DNA of 64,000 nucleotides from CAVTZP01 sp963739245 (lineage in GTDB: Bacteria > Chloroflexota > Dehalococcoidia > Dehalococcoidales > BS750m-G39), in contig CAVTZP010000009.1 of assembly GCA_963739245.1 (NCBI GenBank), positions 1 through 64,000 of the forward strand. Reading direction: 5' to 3'. Below the pieces are notes generated by a model. It was not told where the DNA came from, searched no databases, and saw only the letters and a program-made list of their open reading frames with translations. Each line of letters opens with the position of its first letter. Positions within the stretch are counted from its first letter, which is position 1. Of the stretch, positions 7,377-16,927 are shown piece by piece. The position numbers and the translations under genes were made by a program.

Positions 7377-9056
7377 ATGGTAGCTATATATGGGGCGACA
7401 CGTTTCGAATTTGATGAGGAAAATGACCTTAGTAACTATACTGTGCTTCTCGCTGATGTTGTTCACGGCACGCCACCATGGCGGCCGCTTTTCTTTATAG
7501 AGAGCTGGGGGCGATGGGCTTACCGTGCTGTCCAGCGGGGGGCGGAGCAGCTCTGCCTGCCAACAACCAGGGGGTGGGATATAAGATTCATTGATGGCTA
7601 CCCCTACCCCACGGTGATTGAGACCTCGGATGAGGAGGCGAAAAAGCGCGAGCCAATATTCAGGGAGAGGATAAGACCTTACATCGAGGACTTTGACGCC
7701 GTCTGGGAAGAGCGCAAGGCTGAATTGATGAAGGCGTATCAAGAGCTAAAGAAAAAGTATGGCCTAAAAAGGTACGAAGATATCAAGAAGCTGAGCAATA
7801 TCGACCTCCTTGACCTCTTTGACGATTTTATGCAGGTGGACAGGCTGCAATGGGGCATACACTTTGAGTTGATGATGCCATCATTTTACCTCTTCGGTCT
7901 GTTTGACCAGATATGCCGGGAGCTACTCGGCTTCGGGCATACCGACCCCATATTTGCCCGGCTAATGGCCGGCTTTGACAGCATGCTCTTCCAGTTCAAT
8001 AAAGAGATCTGGCGGCTCGGTAACCGGGCAGCGGAGCTCGGGCTTGGCGAGCTTTTCTCCGCCACCAAAGATAACGAGGCGCTACTTTCCAAACTAGAAG
8101 ATAACGCTGCCGGAAAGAAATGGCTTAAGGAATACCGTGATTTTCTGGAGATTCACGGCTGGCGAAATGAGCGTATGCTCGACTGGGCGACCCCGAACTG
8201 GCTGGAGAAGCCAAGCCTGGGCATACCGTTGATAAAGGTGGCAATAACTACCAAGGGAGCTTACAGCATGGATGAGAGGAGGGAGCGAGCCATCAGGGAA
8301 AGGGGGGAGGCGGAAAAGGAGGTCTTGTCCAAGGTACCAGAAAACCAGAGGAGGTGGTTCGAAGCCCTGATGAAAGCGGCCCAAAAAGCCGGCGCTTGGA
8401 GCGAGGACCATACCTACTACTGCGAGCTTTACTGCCAGGGAATAGGGCGGTGGATAACCAGGGAAATCGGGCGGCGCTTTGCCGAAGCCGGTGTTGTTGA
8501 CGACCCTGAGGATGTACAGTTCTTAATCGCCGATGAGATAGAGAAGGCGATGATACCGATGGGGAAGGTCAAACTGCACTACTATGTCAACACACGGAAG
8601 AAGGAATGGGAAGGGTACCTCAAGCTCACGCCTAAACCCTTCTACGGGAATATTGAGCGCGTGCAGGAGATGATAAGAAAGGACCCGACAATCTCCGTCT
8701 CCACTTCGGCGCCTATCGTCAGGGAGGAGTTAAAGGCTGACCTCTATGGCGCTGCCTCAGCCCCGGGGGTGGCAGAGGGAGTTGCCCGGGTAATAATGAC
8801 CGAGGATAAATTAGCTGACATTAAGCCGGGGGAGATCCTGGTGGCGCCGGGAACGAGTGCGCCCTGGACTCCGGCTTTCGAGATAATCAAGGGGCTCATC
8901 ACCGATGGTGGCGGCGCTCTATGTCATGGGGTAATCGTGGCACGAGAGTATGGCATCCCTGCGGTTACTGGCTGCCTTGAGGCGACAAGAAAGATCAAGA
9001 CCGGCGACAGGGTAAAGGTTGATGGTAACCTTGGCGTAGTCTATATATTGCGGTAA
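7377..9056 (+). CDS. PEP-utilising enzyme with mobile phosphohistidine domain (large subunit of a split dikinase)
   Basis: The last 100 of 559 residues form a PEP-utiliser mobile domain: ASAPGVAEGVARV (about 460), VAPGTSAPWTPAF (489-501) and GGGALCHGVIVARE with the phosphorylated His517. Residues 320-395 resemble the middle domain of rifampin phosphotransferase and similar split dikinases. The ATP-binding half expected in PEP synthase is absent here but is encoded separately at 9800. This two-gene arrangement matches phenylphosphate synthase of anaerobic phenol degraders (PpsA and PpsB), where ATP phosphorylates a small organic alcohol through a phosphohistidine. The real substrate is unknown. 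It sits directly behind an importer. Confidence 0.8.
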   Translation: MVAIYGATRFEFDEENDLSNYTVLLADVVHGTPPWRPLFFIESWGRWAYRAVQRGAEQLCLPTTRGWDIRFIDGYPYPTVIETSDEEAKKREPIFRERIRPYIEDFDAVWEERKAELMKAYQELKKKYGLKRYEDIKKLSNIDLLDLFDDFMQVDRLQWGIHFELMMPSFYLFGLFDQICRELLGFGHTDPIFARLMAGFDSMLFQFNKEIWRLGNRAAELGLGELFSATKDNEALLSKLEDNAAGKKWLKEYRDFLEIHGWRNERMLDWATPNWLEKPSLGIPLIKVAITTKGAYSMDERRERAIRERGEAEKEVLSKVPENQRRWFEALMKAAQKAGAWSEDHTYYCELYCQGIGRWITREIGRRFAEAGVVDDPEDVQFLIADEIEKAMIPMGKVKLHYYVNTRKKEWEGYLKLTPKPFYGNIERVQEMIRKDPTISVSTSAPIVREELKADLYGAASAPGVAEGVARVIMTEDKLADIKPGEILVAPGTSAPWTPAFEIIKGLITDGGGALCHGVIVAREYGIPAVTGCLEATRKIKTGDRVKVDGNLGVVYILR

Positions 9057-9081
9057 AAATGTCAAGTCTAGGCACAGAGGA

Positions 9082-9789
9082 GTGGTGGTGAGCGAGGATA
9101 GCAAGTATGTGATTGTCCGGGCTGAGCCGGAACCTATCAAAATAGATATCTTAAAGACCGCCGTCATCATTGTCGATATGCAGAATGCTTTTGCGCACCG
9201 AGGTGGTTATTTTGATTTGGTCGGCTTCGACATTTCAGCTACCGAGAAAATCGTCAAGCCCTGCCAGGAGATAGTCAATAAAGCACGGGAAAAGGGAATT
9301 AAGGTCATATATTTGCAGATGGGTTACAGCCCCGACTTATCCGACAGCGGCGGCCCAAACTCCCCCCTCTGGCATAAATCGCAGGGGTTAGCCTTACTTC
9401 GCCAAAACCCAGAATGGAAAGACAAGCTTTATATTTACGGTACCTGGGGGGCTAATATCATAGAGGAATTGGAACCACAGCCGGGTGATATCGTTATTCG
9501 GAAGCAAAAGCATGACGGGTTCATTGGAACCAATCTGGACATCGTTTTGGGGACTTACGGCATAAAGTACCTGGTATTCATAGGGACGGCAACCAACATT
9601 TGTGTCGAGTCTACGCTTAGACATGCCTTCTCCTTGCAATACTTCCCCATTCTCGTTTCCGATGCTGTAAGTCAAATGGGCCCTAGCTCAACCCAAGAAG
9701 CCACCATTTTCAACGTCCGGTCCATTTTTGGCTGGGTAACAACCACTAAAGAGCTTTTAAATGCTATAAGGCTGGTAAAGAGTCCCTAA
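9082..9789 (+). CDS. Cysteine hydrolase of the isochorismatase family, RutB-like
   Basis: This 235-residue protein (GTG start 9082) carries the amidohydrolase triad: Asp32 in IIVDMQNAF, Lys141 in VIRKQKHDGF and Cys174 in TNICVEST. The extended matches RGGYFDLVGFD, ATNICVESTLRHAF and the ending NVRSIFGWV closely follow RutB, which hydrolyses ureidoacrylate or its peracid in pyrimidine breakdown. No other rut gene is nearby, so the natural substrate may be another amide or carbamate. It lies between the two halves of the split dikinase, with 25 bp before it and 10 bp after it, which implies a shared pathway. Confidence 0.88.
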   Translation: MVVSEDSKYVIVRAEPEPIKIDILKTAVIIVDMQNAFAHRGGYFDLVGFDISATEKIVKPCQEIVNKAREKGIKVIYLQMGYSPDLSDSGGPNSPLWHKSQGLALLRQNPEWKDKLYIYGTWGANIIEELEPQPGDIVIRKQKHDGFIGTNLDIVLGTYGIKYLVFIGTATNICVESTLRHAFSLQYFPILVSDAVSQMGPSSTQEATIFNVRSIFGWVTTTKELLNAIRLVKSP

Positions 9790-9799
9790 GAGGAGGTGC

Positions 9800-10848
9800 A
9801 TGGTGTCTAAGAGGTGGGTGCTCTGGCTTGAGGAGTTAGGACAAGAGCATAGCGACCTGGTGGGCAAGAAGTGTGCTAACCTGGGTGAGATGACCAGGAT
9901 AGGGTTAAGAGTCCCCCCTGGATTTGCCCTTTCTGTCGAAGCTTACCGGGATTTTATGAGTATGACGGGTGCTGTTGATGAGATAAAGGAATACCTGACT
10001 AAGTTGCTAGTCCCAAAGACCTAAAGCAGTTTAACCAGTCAAGTGCTGAGATACGCCAGATTGTCCAGTCGAAAGTCATGCCTAGGGAGATGGAGAAAAC
10101 AATAGTCTCATACTATAAGGAACTGTGCCAGAGGTGTGCTGCTGAAGTCGCTGTGTCAACACGTTCGGCCGGGACAGTAAGCCACCCGGGGCAATATGAG
10201 ACTTACCTTAATGTAATTGGGGATTCAGATTTAGTAGATAAAATTAAGAAGGTGTGGGCAAGCACATTTAACCCTCGTTCTCTAGCTTTTCGAAGCCGGC
10301 AGGGGATACCACTGGAGAGCGACCCTATCGGTGTCGCCGTGCTAAAAATGGTGAAGGCTCGCGCTGCCGGAATTATCTTCACTGCCGACCCTAACACTGG
10401 CGATGCTACTAGGATGATAATCGAGGCTAATTGGGGATTGGGGGAAAGCGTGGTAAGCGGTGAATCGACGCCCGATGTTTACATCTTGGACAAGGAAAGT
10501 CTGGAAATACGAGAAAGGAAACTGGGGCCAAAGTCCAGATATGTAACCTTCAAAGAAGTAGGCGTGGCTGAGGAGGAGGTACCCCCAGAAAAGAGTGGCA
10601 AATTCTGTTTGAGCGACGAGGAGGCAAAGGAAATAGGGAGATTGGGCAAGATACTGGAGAATCATTTCGGTGTACCTCAAGATGCGGAATGGGCTATCGA
10701 TGAAGACCTACCCTTCCCTGAAAGTGTCATCCTGTTACAGGCTCGCGCTGAGGTTATAGCACAGACAAAGAGTCCCGTTGACCAAATTGTGGACTTAATG
10801 TTGAACCGGTTCTCAGCGGGGGTGGGGTTTGAAGGGGGTAAGATGTAA
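9800..10848 (+). pseudogene. PEP/pyruvate-binding (ATP-grasp) subunit of the split dikinase, interrupted by a frameshift
   Basis: The first reading frame (9800-10024) gives the PEP synthase N-terminus (LVGKKCANLGEMTRIGLRVPPGFA). It stops at TAA 10022. The frame one base back continues without a gap (PKDLKQFNQSSAEIR, then the long ORF to 10848) with VSTRSAGTVSHPGQYETYLNV and VILLQARAEV, the rest of the PPDK_N ATP-binding domain. Joined, the product is about 349 residues, like the small subunit of phenylphosphate synthase. The shift is at CCCAAAG (10012-10018). This fits an X XXY YYZ slippery heptamer in the right phase, so a -1 frameshift, a sequencing error or real decay are all possible. Confidence 0.75.
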
Positions 10849-10942
10849 CCAATTGGTATTGCCAAGTCTAAGTGTTTGTAGTAGTATCTTGGTTAGTCAA
10901 GCTATGACCTCGCGAAGGTAAAATCTTAAGAAAGGAGCAAAA

Positions 10943-11253
10943 ATGGCAAAGGAAATTATTCTTTACAATCTGGCAGACAATGTGACTGATGAACAGTACA
11001 AGGATTTCGTTAGAAAGGTGAAAGGTCCTCTACTTGGAGAGCCTGCCCTCGGTCAAGAAATTCGAACTGGTCAGGATAACCGGAGCTGAGACAGGAGAGG
11101 TTCCTTATAACTATATAGGAATCTTGCATGTGAACAGCCTGGATGAATACCGACCAGAAAGGTAAAACGACACAGAAATTTCAGGACTTAATGGCGAAAT
11201 TGCAGCCGATGCTGAAAAACACTCATATCCTGTATGGGGAAGAAATCTATTAA
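10943..11253 (+). pseudogene. Small EthD/Dabb-like protein, broken by two frameshifts
   Basis: ATG 10943 has a good AAAGGAG site. The frame MAKEIILYNLADNVTDEQY runs 48 codons to a TGA. Dropping one G at 11036-11037 gives LLESLPSVKKFELVRITG, and dropping one C at 11154-11155 gives YRQKGKTTQKFQDLMAKL, ending GEEIY at TAA 11253. The joined product of about 102 residues resembles small dimeric alpha-beta-barrel proteins (EthD/Dabb-like), but that match is by pattern only. Both defects are single extra bases in doublets, so an assembly error is as likely as decay. Confidence 0.6.
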
Positions 11254-11293
11254 TCTGAAATTAACCGAAGAAAACTGTTAAAGGAGGGAGTAA

Positions 11294-12607
11294 ATGTTAG
11301 ACCAGACCAGCCAATGGTACAAGTTGCAGTACCCGGAGTGTTTCGTCAATGAAGAGCAACGAATGATGCAGAAGATGTTTGCTGATTTCACCGATAAAGA
11401 GATTATGCCGGTTCGTGACAAAATTGACGACGACGTAACCCATGAAAAAATAATCACCCCCATCCTGAAGAAACTGCAGGTAGACCTTGGTTGCCAGAAA
11501 AGCATGATACCGAAGGATTACGGCGGCGACGAGATGCTCTCCATCGTCACGGGGGCCCTGAAGCAGGAGCAGCTAGCGCGCGGGGACTACGGTATAAGCA
11601 TGCACAGCGCCGTCACCGATTGGGGATTGACACCGGCCACCCTGGCCTACCTGATGGCGCCCACCCCGCAGGCAAAGGCCTGGGGCAAAGCCGTGCTTGA
11701 TAAATTCGCGCCCATGTTCGTTAGCAAGGAGCACCGCGCCGCCTGCTTCAACATGAGCGAGGTCGAGTCTGCCTGCGACATTGAGAACCTCACTAATGAA
11801 GGCAAAACGGTAGGGGTAAGGGCCAAACTGCAAGGCAACGAATGGGTAATCAACGGCAACAAGTTCTGGGCATCCAATGCCGGCGTCTCCGACCTCAATT
11901 GCGTAATCTGCAACATGGACCCGAAATTAGGGAAGGACGCCTTTGTCTTGATTTACGTGCCCGAACCGTGGCCAGGGGTCTCCCACGGTAAATTTGAGGT
12001 CAAGTGCGGCATGCAGGCTGACCGAAACACCTCTACTTATTTTGATAATGTCAGGGTACCCAAGGAATGGGGGCTACAGGGGCCTGTAGCCTGGTCTATA
12101 TTTGAGACGACCGTATCGGCGCCCATGCCCCTGAATTCGGGGCATACGATAGGCATCCTGCAAGGGGCGTTTGACGTGCTTCTTGAATATACCACCCAGA
12201 GGGTAGCCGGCGGCAGACCAGTCGCCCAGCACCTTTCCGCGGCGATGATACTGGGCGAGATGGCCTCGTTCCTCACGGTAGGGAGGGCCGCCTTCCTGGA
12301 ACTGGCCCACGAGTATGACCGTATGGATATCTACGGCATGTGGACCACCAACAGTATGGTGGCCAAGGGGCACGCCGTGCACGCCTATATTACCCGCACG
12401 GTGCCGAACCTGATACTGAAGGGGATGGAACTGATGGGTTCCTACGGTTATGTCCGGGAAAACCACTACGAGAAGTACTACCGTGACGTACCCATAGCGA
12501 AAATAGTTATGGGCGGCAGTCATCTGGGCTATTTTGCGGTCTGCCGGCAGTTCTACAACCTGGACTACTCGTCATTTGGCCCGGGAAAGCTTAAGGAGCC
12601 AGCTTGA
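11294..12607 (+). CDS. Acyl-CoA dehydrogenase family protein
   Basis: This 437-residue flavoprotein homologue has the three-part acyl-CoA dehydrogenase layout. There is a helical N-domain, a beta domain near residues 150-265 (ACFNMSEVESACDIENL, then WVINGNKFWASNAGVSDLNCVI), and a C-terminal helical bundle (MELMGSYGYVRENHYEKYYRDVPI). The usual catalytic Glu (YEGTS motif) is absent: the matching stretch reads KIVMGGSHLG. The alternative site used by long-chain and isovaleryl enzymes has no Glu that I can align either. It may use another base or catalyse a different reaction. A GGAGG site precedes ATG 11294, and a DUF169 gene follows after 18 bp. Confidence 0.85.
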   Translation: MLDQTSQWYKLQYPECFVNEEQRMMQKMFADFTDKEIMPVRDKIDDDVTHEKIITPILKKLQVDLGCQKSMIPKDYGGDEMLSIVTGALKQEQLARGDYGISMHSAVTDWGLTPATLAYLMAPTPQAKAWGKAVLDKFAPMFVSKEHRAACFNMSEVESACDIENLTNEGKTVGVRAKLQGNEWVINGNKFWASNAGVSDLNCVICNMDPKLGKDAFVLIYVPEPWPGVSHGKFEVKCGMQADRNTSTYFDNVRVPKEWGLQGPVAWSIFETTVSAPMPLNSGHTIGILQGAFDVLLEYTTQRVAGGRPVAQHLSAAMILGEMASFLTVGRAAFLELAHEYDRMDIYGMWTTNSMVAKGHAVHAYITRTVPNLILKGMELMGSYGYVRENHYEKYYRDVPIAKIVMGGSHLGYFAVCRQFYNLDYSSFGPGKLKEPA

Positions 12608-12625
12608 GGAGAAAGGAGGAAATAA

Positions 12626-13412
12626 ATGGAGAAGAAAGAAACCCCGGTGGTTGACTGGGCAGGACTTAGCCAGGAGATGGAGCGTTTGCTTCGCCTAAAA
12701 ACAAGCCCCGTTGCCTACAAGAGACTGGAGAAAATGGCGGAACTGGAGAAAATACCGGAGGTGATGCGGCTTAATCGCCAAGCTTCTTTTTGCCAGGCGC
12801 CAGCGCTGGCGCGAATGGGAGGCATGACGGTAGGGGTGACCAGAGACAACCTCGGTGAGCGCTGCGCTCGAATCAACGGTCTGGCGCCAACTACCGAAAA
12901 GGAGGTCGCCTGGGAGGCAAAAGCCTTCGCCAATACCTGGTTTGCCAACGTGGAAGAAAGCAGAAAACAGATGGCGGTATATCCCCTGGTCCCCCCCGGA
13001 GAGGCCGTCGTGCTCGCCCCGCTGGCTCGCCGGGAAATTTGACCCCGATGTTATCTTAATCTACGGTAACCCCGCCCAGATGATGTTGCTGATGAACGGG
13101 CTCCAGTTTAAAGACTACGAGCGCTTCCAGTTTTTCTTCATCGGCGAAGGGTCTTGTGCCGATGGCGTAGCCCAGTGTTATACTAGTGGCAAGCCCGCCC
13201 TGGCTATTCCCTGCATGGGAGAGAGGGCGTTTGGCGCCGTTACCGAGGATGAGATGGTTATGGCGCTGCCGCCGGCAATGATGAAGAAGGCAGTTGAAGG
13301 ACTGCAGTCGCTTAAGGCAAGAGGAATTGGTTACCCTATTAAGTATCTTGGACCTCTATGCGATCCCTCTGTAGTGCTCACACAAATCTACCCCGATTGG
13401 TACAGTCATTGA
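12626..13412 (+). pseudogene. DUF169 family protein, interrupted by one frameshift
   Basis: ATG 12626 follows GAAAGGAGG. The first frame (to 13042) contains LLRLKTSPVAYKRLEK and NRQASFCQAPALAR, which are DUF169 features. It then stops. Dropping one base near 13025-13031 joins it to GKFDPDVILIYGNPAQMM, ALAIPCMGERAFGAVTEDEM and KARGIGYPIKYLGP, the rest of the family, ending at TGA 13412. The intact product would be about 261 residues. DUF169 has no proven enzymatic role; members often sit next to redox and CoA-ester genes, as here. Confidence 0.7.
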
Positions 13413-13554
13413 CCTAAGATGCAGGTGACCGGCCAAGAGTACTGTCGAAGCTGAAGCTGCCGCAGATTCAGTGGCCCTCGGGAAATACGAGCCAGAATGT
13501 GTAGCCAAGTAAGCCCCGTTTCGCGACGTGGCGCTTCTGGCGTGAGACCAAAGC

Positions 13555-16206
13555 TCAAGCCTTCTTAGCTTTCAGAGCCTTCAGAATCTTCTCCGGCGTA
13601 GCCGGCAGGTCATAAATCCTTACCCCGATGGCGTTGTCTATGGCATTTAAGATCGACGGCGAGGTAGGCATAAGAGTAAATTCGCCGATGCCGGTTGCCC
13701 CCAGCGGCCCGTTCTTACGTGGTGATTCGAGAAGGATTGTTTCCTTCTCAAAGGCATCCTTTATCGTTGGATACTTATACGTTACCCAGTCAACCGTCTC
13801 CCCATGAACGTATTTCTCCCGGAGAGCTAAACCGGCACCCATATCCATACCGCCCTCGATTTGACAGACGACGACCAGAGGATTGATAATAGTCCCGGCA
13901 TCAACTACGGCGGTCATCTTCACAATCCTGACCTCACCGCTTTCAGTATCAACCTCGATTTCAGCCATCTGAACCCCGTGAATGCGAGAGGCAAAGTGCT
14001 GACCCTGAGCAGTCAGCGGGTGCATGCCTCTATGCTCCAAGCTGTGGCTACCCAGGTAACGGGTCGGTTTACCGGCTTTAACCATGTCTTGATAGGTCTT
14101 GGCGCCGGCTTCCTTCATAGCGGTGGTAAGGGCTTCTATGGCTTTGACCAGAGCCTGCCCGGACACAAAGGTCTGCCGGGATGAGGCCGACATACCCGAA
14201 TCAGGCGTTCTTTCCGAATCCCGCGTCACCAGCCGAATTTTCTCCCGAGGAATGGGCAGGAAGTGAGCGGCAAGCTGGGTTAGCATGGCATCATTCCCCT
14301 CCCCCGGATCAGCAACCGAACCATAAATGGTCAGGCCTCCATCGGGGTCAAGCTCCACGGCAACCTCTGATTTGTCAAGGGGCTGCCCTATTCCGTAGCT
14401 TGATGCCGCCAGTCCCACTCCCCGGCGGAGAGTCCCGGATTTGAAGGCTTCGGCTTCTTTTCGCGCCCGGTCATATTCCGGTTTGACCCTTTTCAGGCAG
14501 GCATCCAGAGCCCATTCATCAACCACGTAACCGCTTGACGTCGACTGGCCGGGCTGAAGGACGTTAAGCTGTCTGAACTCAAGAGGGTCCATGCCTACTT
14601 TTGCCGCCAGAAGGTCCATGGCCGACTCCAGGGCATAGTTGGGCTGGGGCGGCCCCGCCCCCCGGGCTGCTCCTCCCCAAGCATTGTTGGTATATACCAG
14701 TTTGAAGTCAGCAAACACATTCGGTATATTGTAGCCGCCGCTTAGCATTGCCAGGGAACGCATAACGACAATTTCGCCGATTGAGGTGTATGCCCCATTC
14801 TCCACGGTGGAATATATCTCAAATCCGGTGAGCTTCCCCTTGGCATCGGCGCCCAAGCGCACTTTCATACTGAAGGGATGTCTCTTAGTAGTCATCTGCA
14901 TGGACTCTTTTGTGCTGGGGATATAACGCACCGGTCTCCGGAAATGAAGGGCGGCGGCGCCGACTATATGCTCAGACGTTGTGTCCGCCTTTATGCCGAA
15001 CTGACCGCCGGCAAAGGCTTCCTGGTAACGGATATTATCCCACCCCAAAGCACCCTTAAGTAAACCTGCGTGCTCGTGAATCGTGATAGACCGCCCTATC
15101 ACCACCAGTTGCGCCTTCTCCCCCTCACCGTCCATATAAGCAACTGAAGCCTCCGGTTCCAGCGGCGCCTGGTGAACGAACTGCGTATCAAACTTGGCCG
15201 AGAGCACCATCGCCGACGAATCCAGGGCTGCCTTGGCATCACCCTTTATCTGCTGCCGACTATGGCGAATGTTAGACGTGCCCGGGTGCACCTGGGGCGC
15301 GTTTTCCGCCAGTGCCTCGGCCGGTGTGCTGACTCGAGGCAAGACCTCATAATCAACCTTCACCGCTTCCGCTGCGGCTAAAGCCTCTTTCCGGGTTCTG
15401 GCGGCGACAATAGCCACCGAGGCACCGAGCACCGGAGCTATATCAGTACAAAGCACCGGCTGATCCTTGTCTATTAATGAATTAGTACCCTTGATGTCCT
15501 TGGCTGTCATGATGCCGACGACGCCGGGCATCTTTGCCGCCTCGGTGTAGTCGATGCTCTTTATCCGGGCATTATGGTGAGGACTATGTACGACAGCTAA
15601 TTCGAGAGCCCCGGGGATAATGATGTCGGCGGAAAACTCCGCCAGACCACAGGCCTTGAGGATAGACCAGGGACGAGGGTGAGAGACGCCAATCTGCTTC
15701 CCATGCGGGTCAGGCATTACCTCAGCCGGGCTCGTCTCTCCACGGAGAAAACGGCCGGCCAGCTCGACAGCGTCAACGATTCTTTCATATCCGGTACAGC
15801 GACACAGGTGCCCCCTTAAGGCTCTCTTGATGGCATCGCGGCTAGGACTTGGAGCTTTGTCCAGCAGAGCCTTGGTGGCCATAATCAATCCCGGGGTACA
15901 GTACCCGCATTGAATCGCCCCGGATAAAACAAAGGCTTCCTGTATCAGGTGAGGATTCTCCGGCGTGCCCAGCCCCTCCACGGTAATAACCTCGGCGCCA
16001 TCAAGGTTTGCTGCCTTTGCCAGGCAGGACAACACCGTTTTGCCGTCTACAATGACCGTGCACGCCCCGCATTGGCCCTTACGATCACACCCCTGTTTGG
16101 CACCGGTGAGTTTCAGATCCTCCCGGAGAAGGTCCAGAAGCACCCGCTCCTCCTCGACAACGAACTGACGTTGCACTCCGTTAACTTTTAGTGTAAGGCC
16201 CTTCAA
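13555..16206 (-). CDS. Molybdopterin aldehyde oxidoreductase, Mop type (xanthine dehydrogenase family)
   Basis: One 883-residue chain fuses the iron-sulfur and molybdenum parts, as in Desulfovibrio gigas aldehyde oxidoreductase (Mop). The first 2Fe-2S cluster uses Cys40, 46, 49 and 61; the second uses Cys100, 103, 135 and 137 (AIQCGYC and HLCRCTGY). The molybdenum domain follows from about residue 175, with FAGGQFGIK, GGAARGAGPPQ and the catalytic Glu in GATGIGEF near the C-terminus. Such enzymes oxidise aldehydes to acids using a molybdopterin cytosine dinucleotide cofactor. The start is TTG 16206 with GGGAGG. No separate FAD subunit is nearby. A MocA-like gene at 36823 could serve cofactor assembly. 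Confidence 0.9.
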   Translation of the reverse strand: MKGLTLKVNGVQRQFVVEEERVLLDLLREDLKLTGAKQGCDRKGQCGACTVIVDGKTVLSCLAKAANLDGAEVITVEGLGTPENPHLIQEAFVLSGAIQCGYCTPGLIMATKALLDKAPSPSRDAIKRALRGHLCRCTGYERIVDAVELAGRFLRGETSPAEVMPDPHGKQIGVSHPRPWSILKACGLAEFSADIIIPGALELAVVHSPHHNARIKSIDYTEAAKMPGVVGIMTAKDIKGTNSLIDKDQPVLCTDIAPVLGASVAIVAARTRKEALAAAEAVKVDYEVLPRVSTPAEALAENAPQVHPGTSNIRHSRQQIKGDAKAALDSSAMVLSAKFDTQFVHQAPLEPEASVAYMDGEGEKAQLVVIGRSITIHEHAGLLKGALGWDNIRYQEAFAGGQFGIKADTTSEHIVGAAALHFRRPVRYIPSTKESMQMTTKRHPFSMKVRLGADAKGKLTGFEIYSTVENGAYTSIGEIVVMRSLAMLSGGYNIPNVFADFKLVYTNNAWGGAARGAGPPQPNYALESAMDLLAAKVGMDPLEFRQLNVLQPGQSTSSGYVVDEWALDACLKRVKPEYDRARKEAEAFKSGTLRRGVGLAASSYGIGQPLDKSEVAVELDPDGGLTIYGSVADPGEGNDAMLTQLAAHFLPIPREKIRLVTRDSERTPDSGMSASSRQTFVSGQALVKAIEALTTAMKEAGAKTYQDMVKAGKPTRYLGSHSLEHRGMHPLTAQGQHFASRIHGVQMAEIEVDTESGEVRIVKMTAVVDAGTIINPLVVVCQIEGGMDMGAGLALREKYVHGETVDWVTYKYPTIKDAFEKETILLESPRKNGPLGATGIGEFTLMPTSPSILNAIDNAIGVRIYDLPATPEKILKALKAKKA

Positions 16207-16287
16207 GTTTACCTCCCTTCCAATCTTCAGGTATATTAAACTTTAGGTAAAGTAACTCGGAGAGTATTTAGATCTTAAGCGAAAAAT

Positions 16288-16317
16288 AGTGTATCATAAC
16301 AAGGCTGAATGAGTCAA
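16288..16317 (-). promoter_or_regulatory. Candidate promoter of the aldehyde oxidoreductase gene
   Basis: Reading the minus strand, TTGACT (16317-16312) and TACACT (16293-16288) are 18 bp apart, about 80 bp before the TTG start at 16206. Confidence 0.45.
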
Positions 16318-16346
16318 TCATATACGCCACATTTTTGCTGACTAAA

Positions 16347-16913
16347 CTAGAAGAAATAGCGTGCCCTTCTCCTGAAGAAGTACCCCGCTACCAGACCAAA
16401 AACCAGACCGCCAAGATGAGCCTGCCAGGCAACATTGGGAAAAAAGGAGAGTAAGAGAAAGCCACCAATAACTGCCACCCAGAGGGGGAGCGGGGCTGGT
16501 ATGGGGAAGATAAAGACCCTCAACCTTGGTCTCATCGCAGTAAGCACTCCTCCTAGGGCGAAGATGGCTCCTGAGGCACCTATAGCTGGGAGAGAGTGCG
16601 GTGGAATAAAGAGATACAAGATGTTCCCCAGTATGCCTCCGCAAAAGTAGGTGATAAGGAAATTTCTTACCCCAATCAACTGGCAGAGGTAGCCTCCAAA
16701 GAAATAGAGGGTTAACATGTTGGTTAAGATATGCCATATGCCCCCATGGATAAAGAGGTTGGTCACCAATGTCCACGGTCTATCTAAAAAGCCTGCTGGC
16801 TGCAGCCCAAGAATCGGGATAAGGTCTGGCTTTATAAAAGTAGCGAAGAATAATAGAAAATTTATACCTATTAGAAGCCAGACCGCAGTTAGATTGAAAC
16901 CTCGGTATCTCAT
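16347..16913 (-). CDS. Rhomboid family intramembrane serine protease
   Basis: This 188-residue protein has six hydrophobic segments. It carries the rhomboid signatures: the WTLVTNLFIHGGIWHILTNM loop, the catalytic serine Ser114 in GASGAIFA and the partner His166 in WQAHLGGLVFG. Rhomboids cut transmembrane helices inside the membrane. It ends in a basic tail (FRRRARYFF). It lies 14 bp after the phosphodiesterase gene on the same strand, so it is probably co-transcribed, though no functional link is obvious. Confidence 0.92.
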   Translation of the reverse strand: MRYRGFNLTAVWLLIGINFLLFFATFIKPDLIPILGLQPAGFLDRPWTLVTNLFIHGGIWHILTNMLTLYFFGGYLCQLIGVRNFLITYFCGGILGNILYLFIPPHSLPAIGASGAIFALGGVLTAMRPRLRVFIFPIPAPLPLWVAVIGGFLLLSFFPNVAWQAHLGGLVFGLVAGYFFRRRARYFF

Positions 16914-16927
16914 ATAACTCCCTTAAG

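Noticed and set aside
16342..16776. 144-codon ORF over the rhomboid gene
   Set aside because: Shadow frame of the clear rhomboid protein on the same strand.
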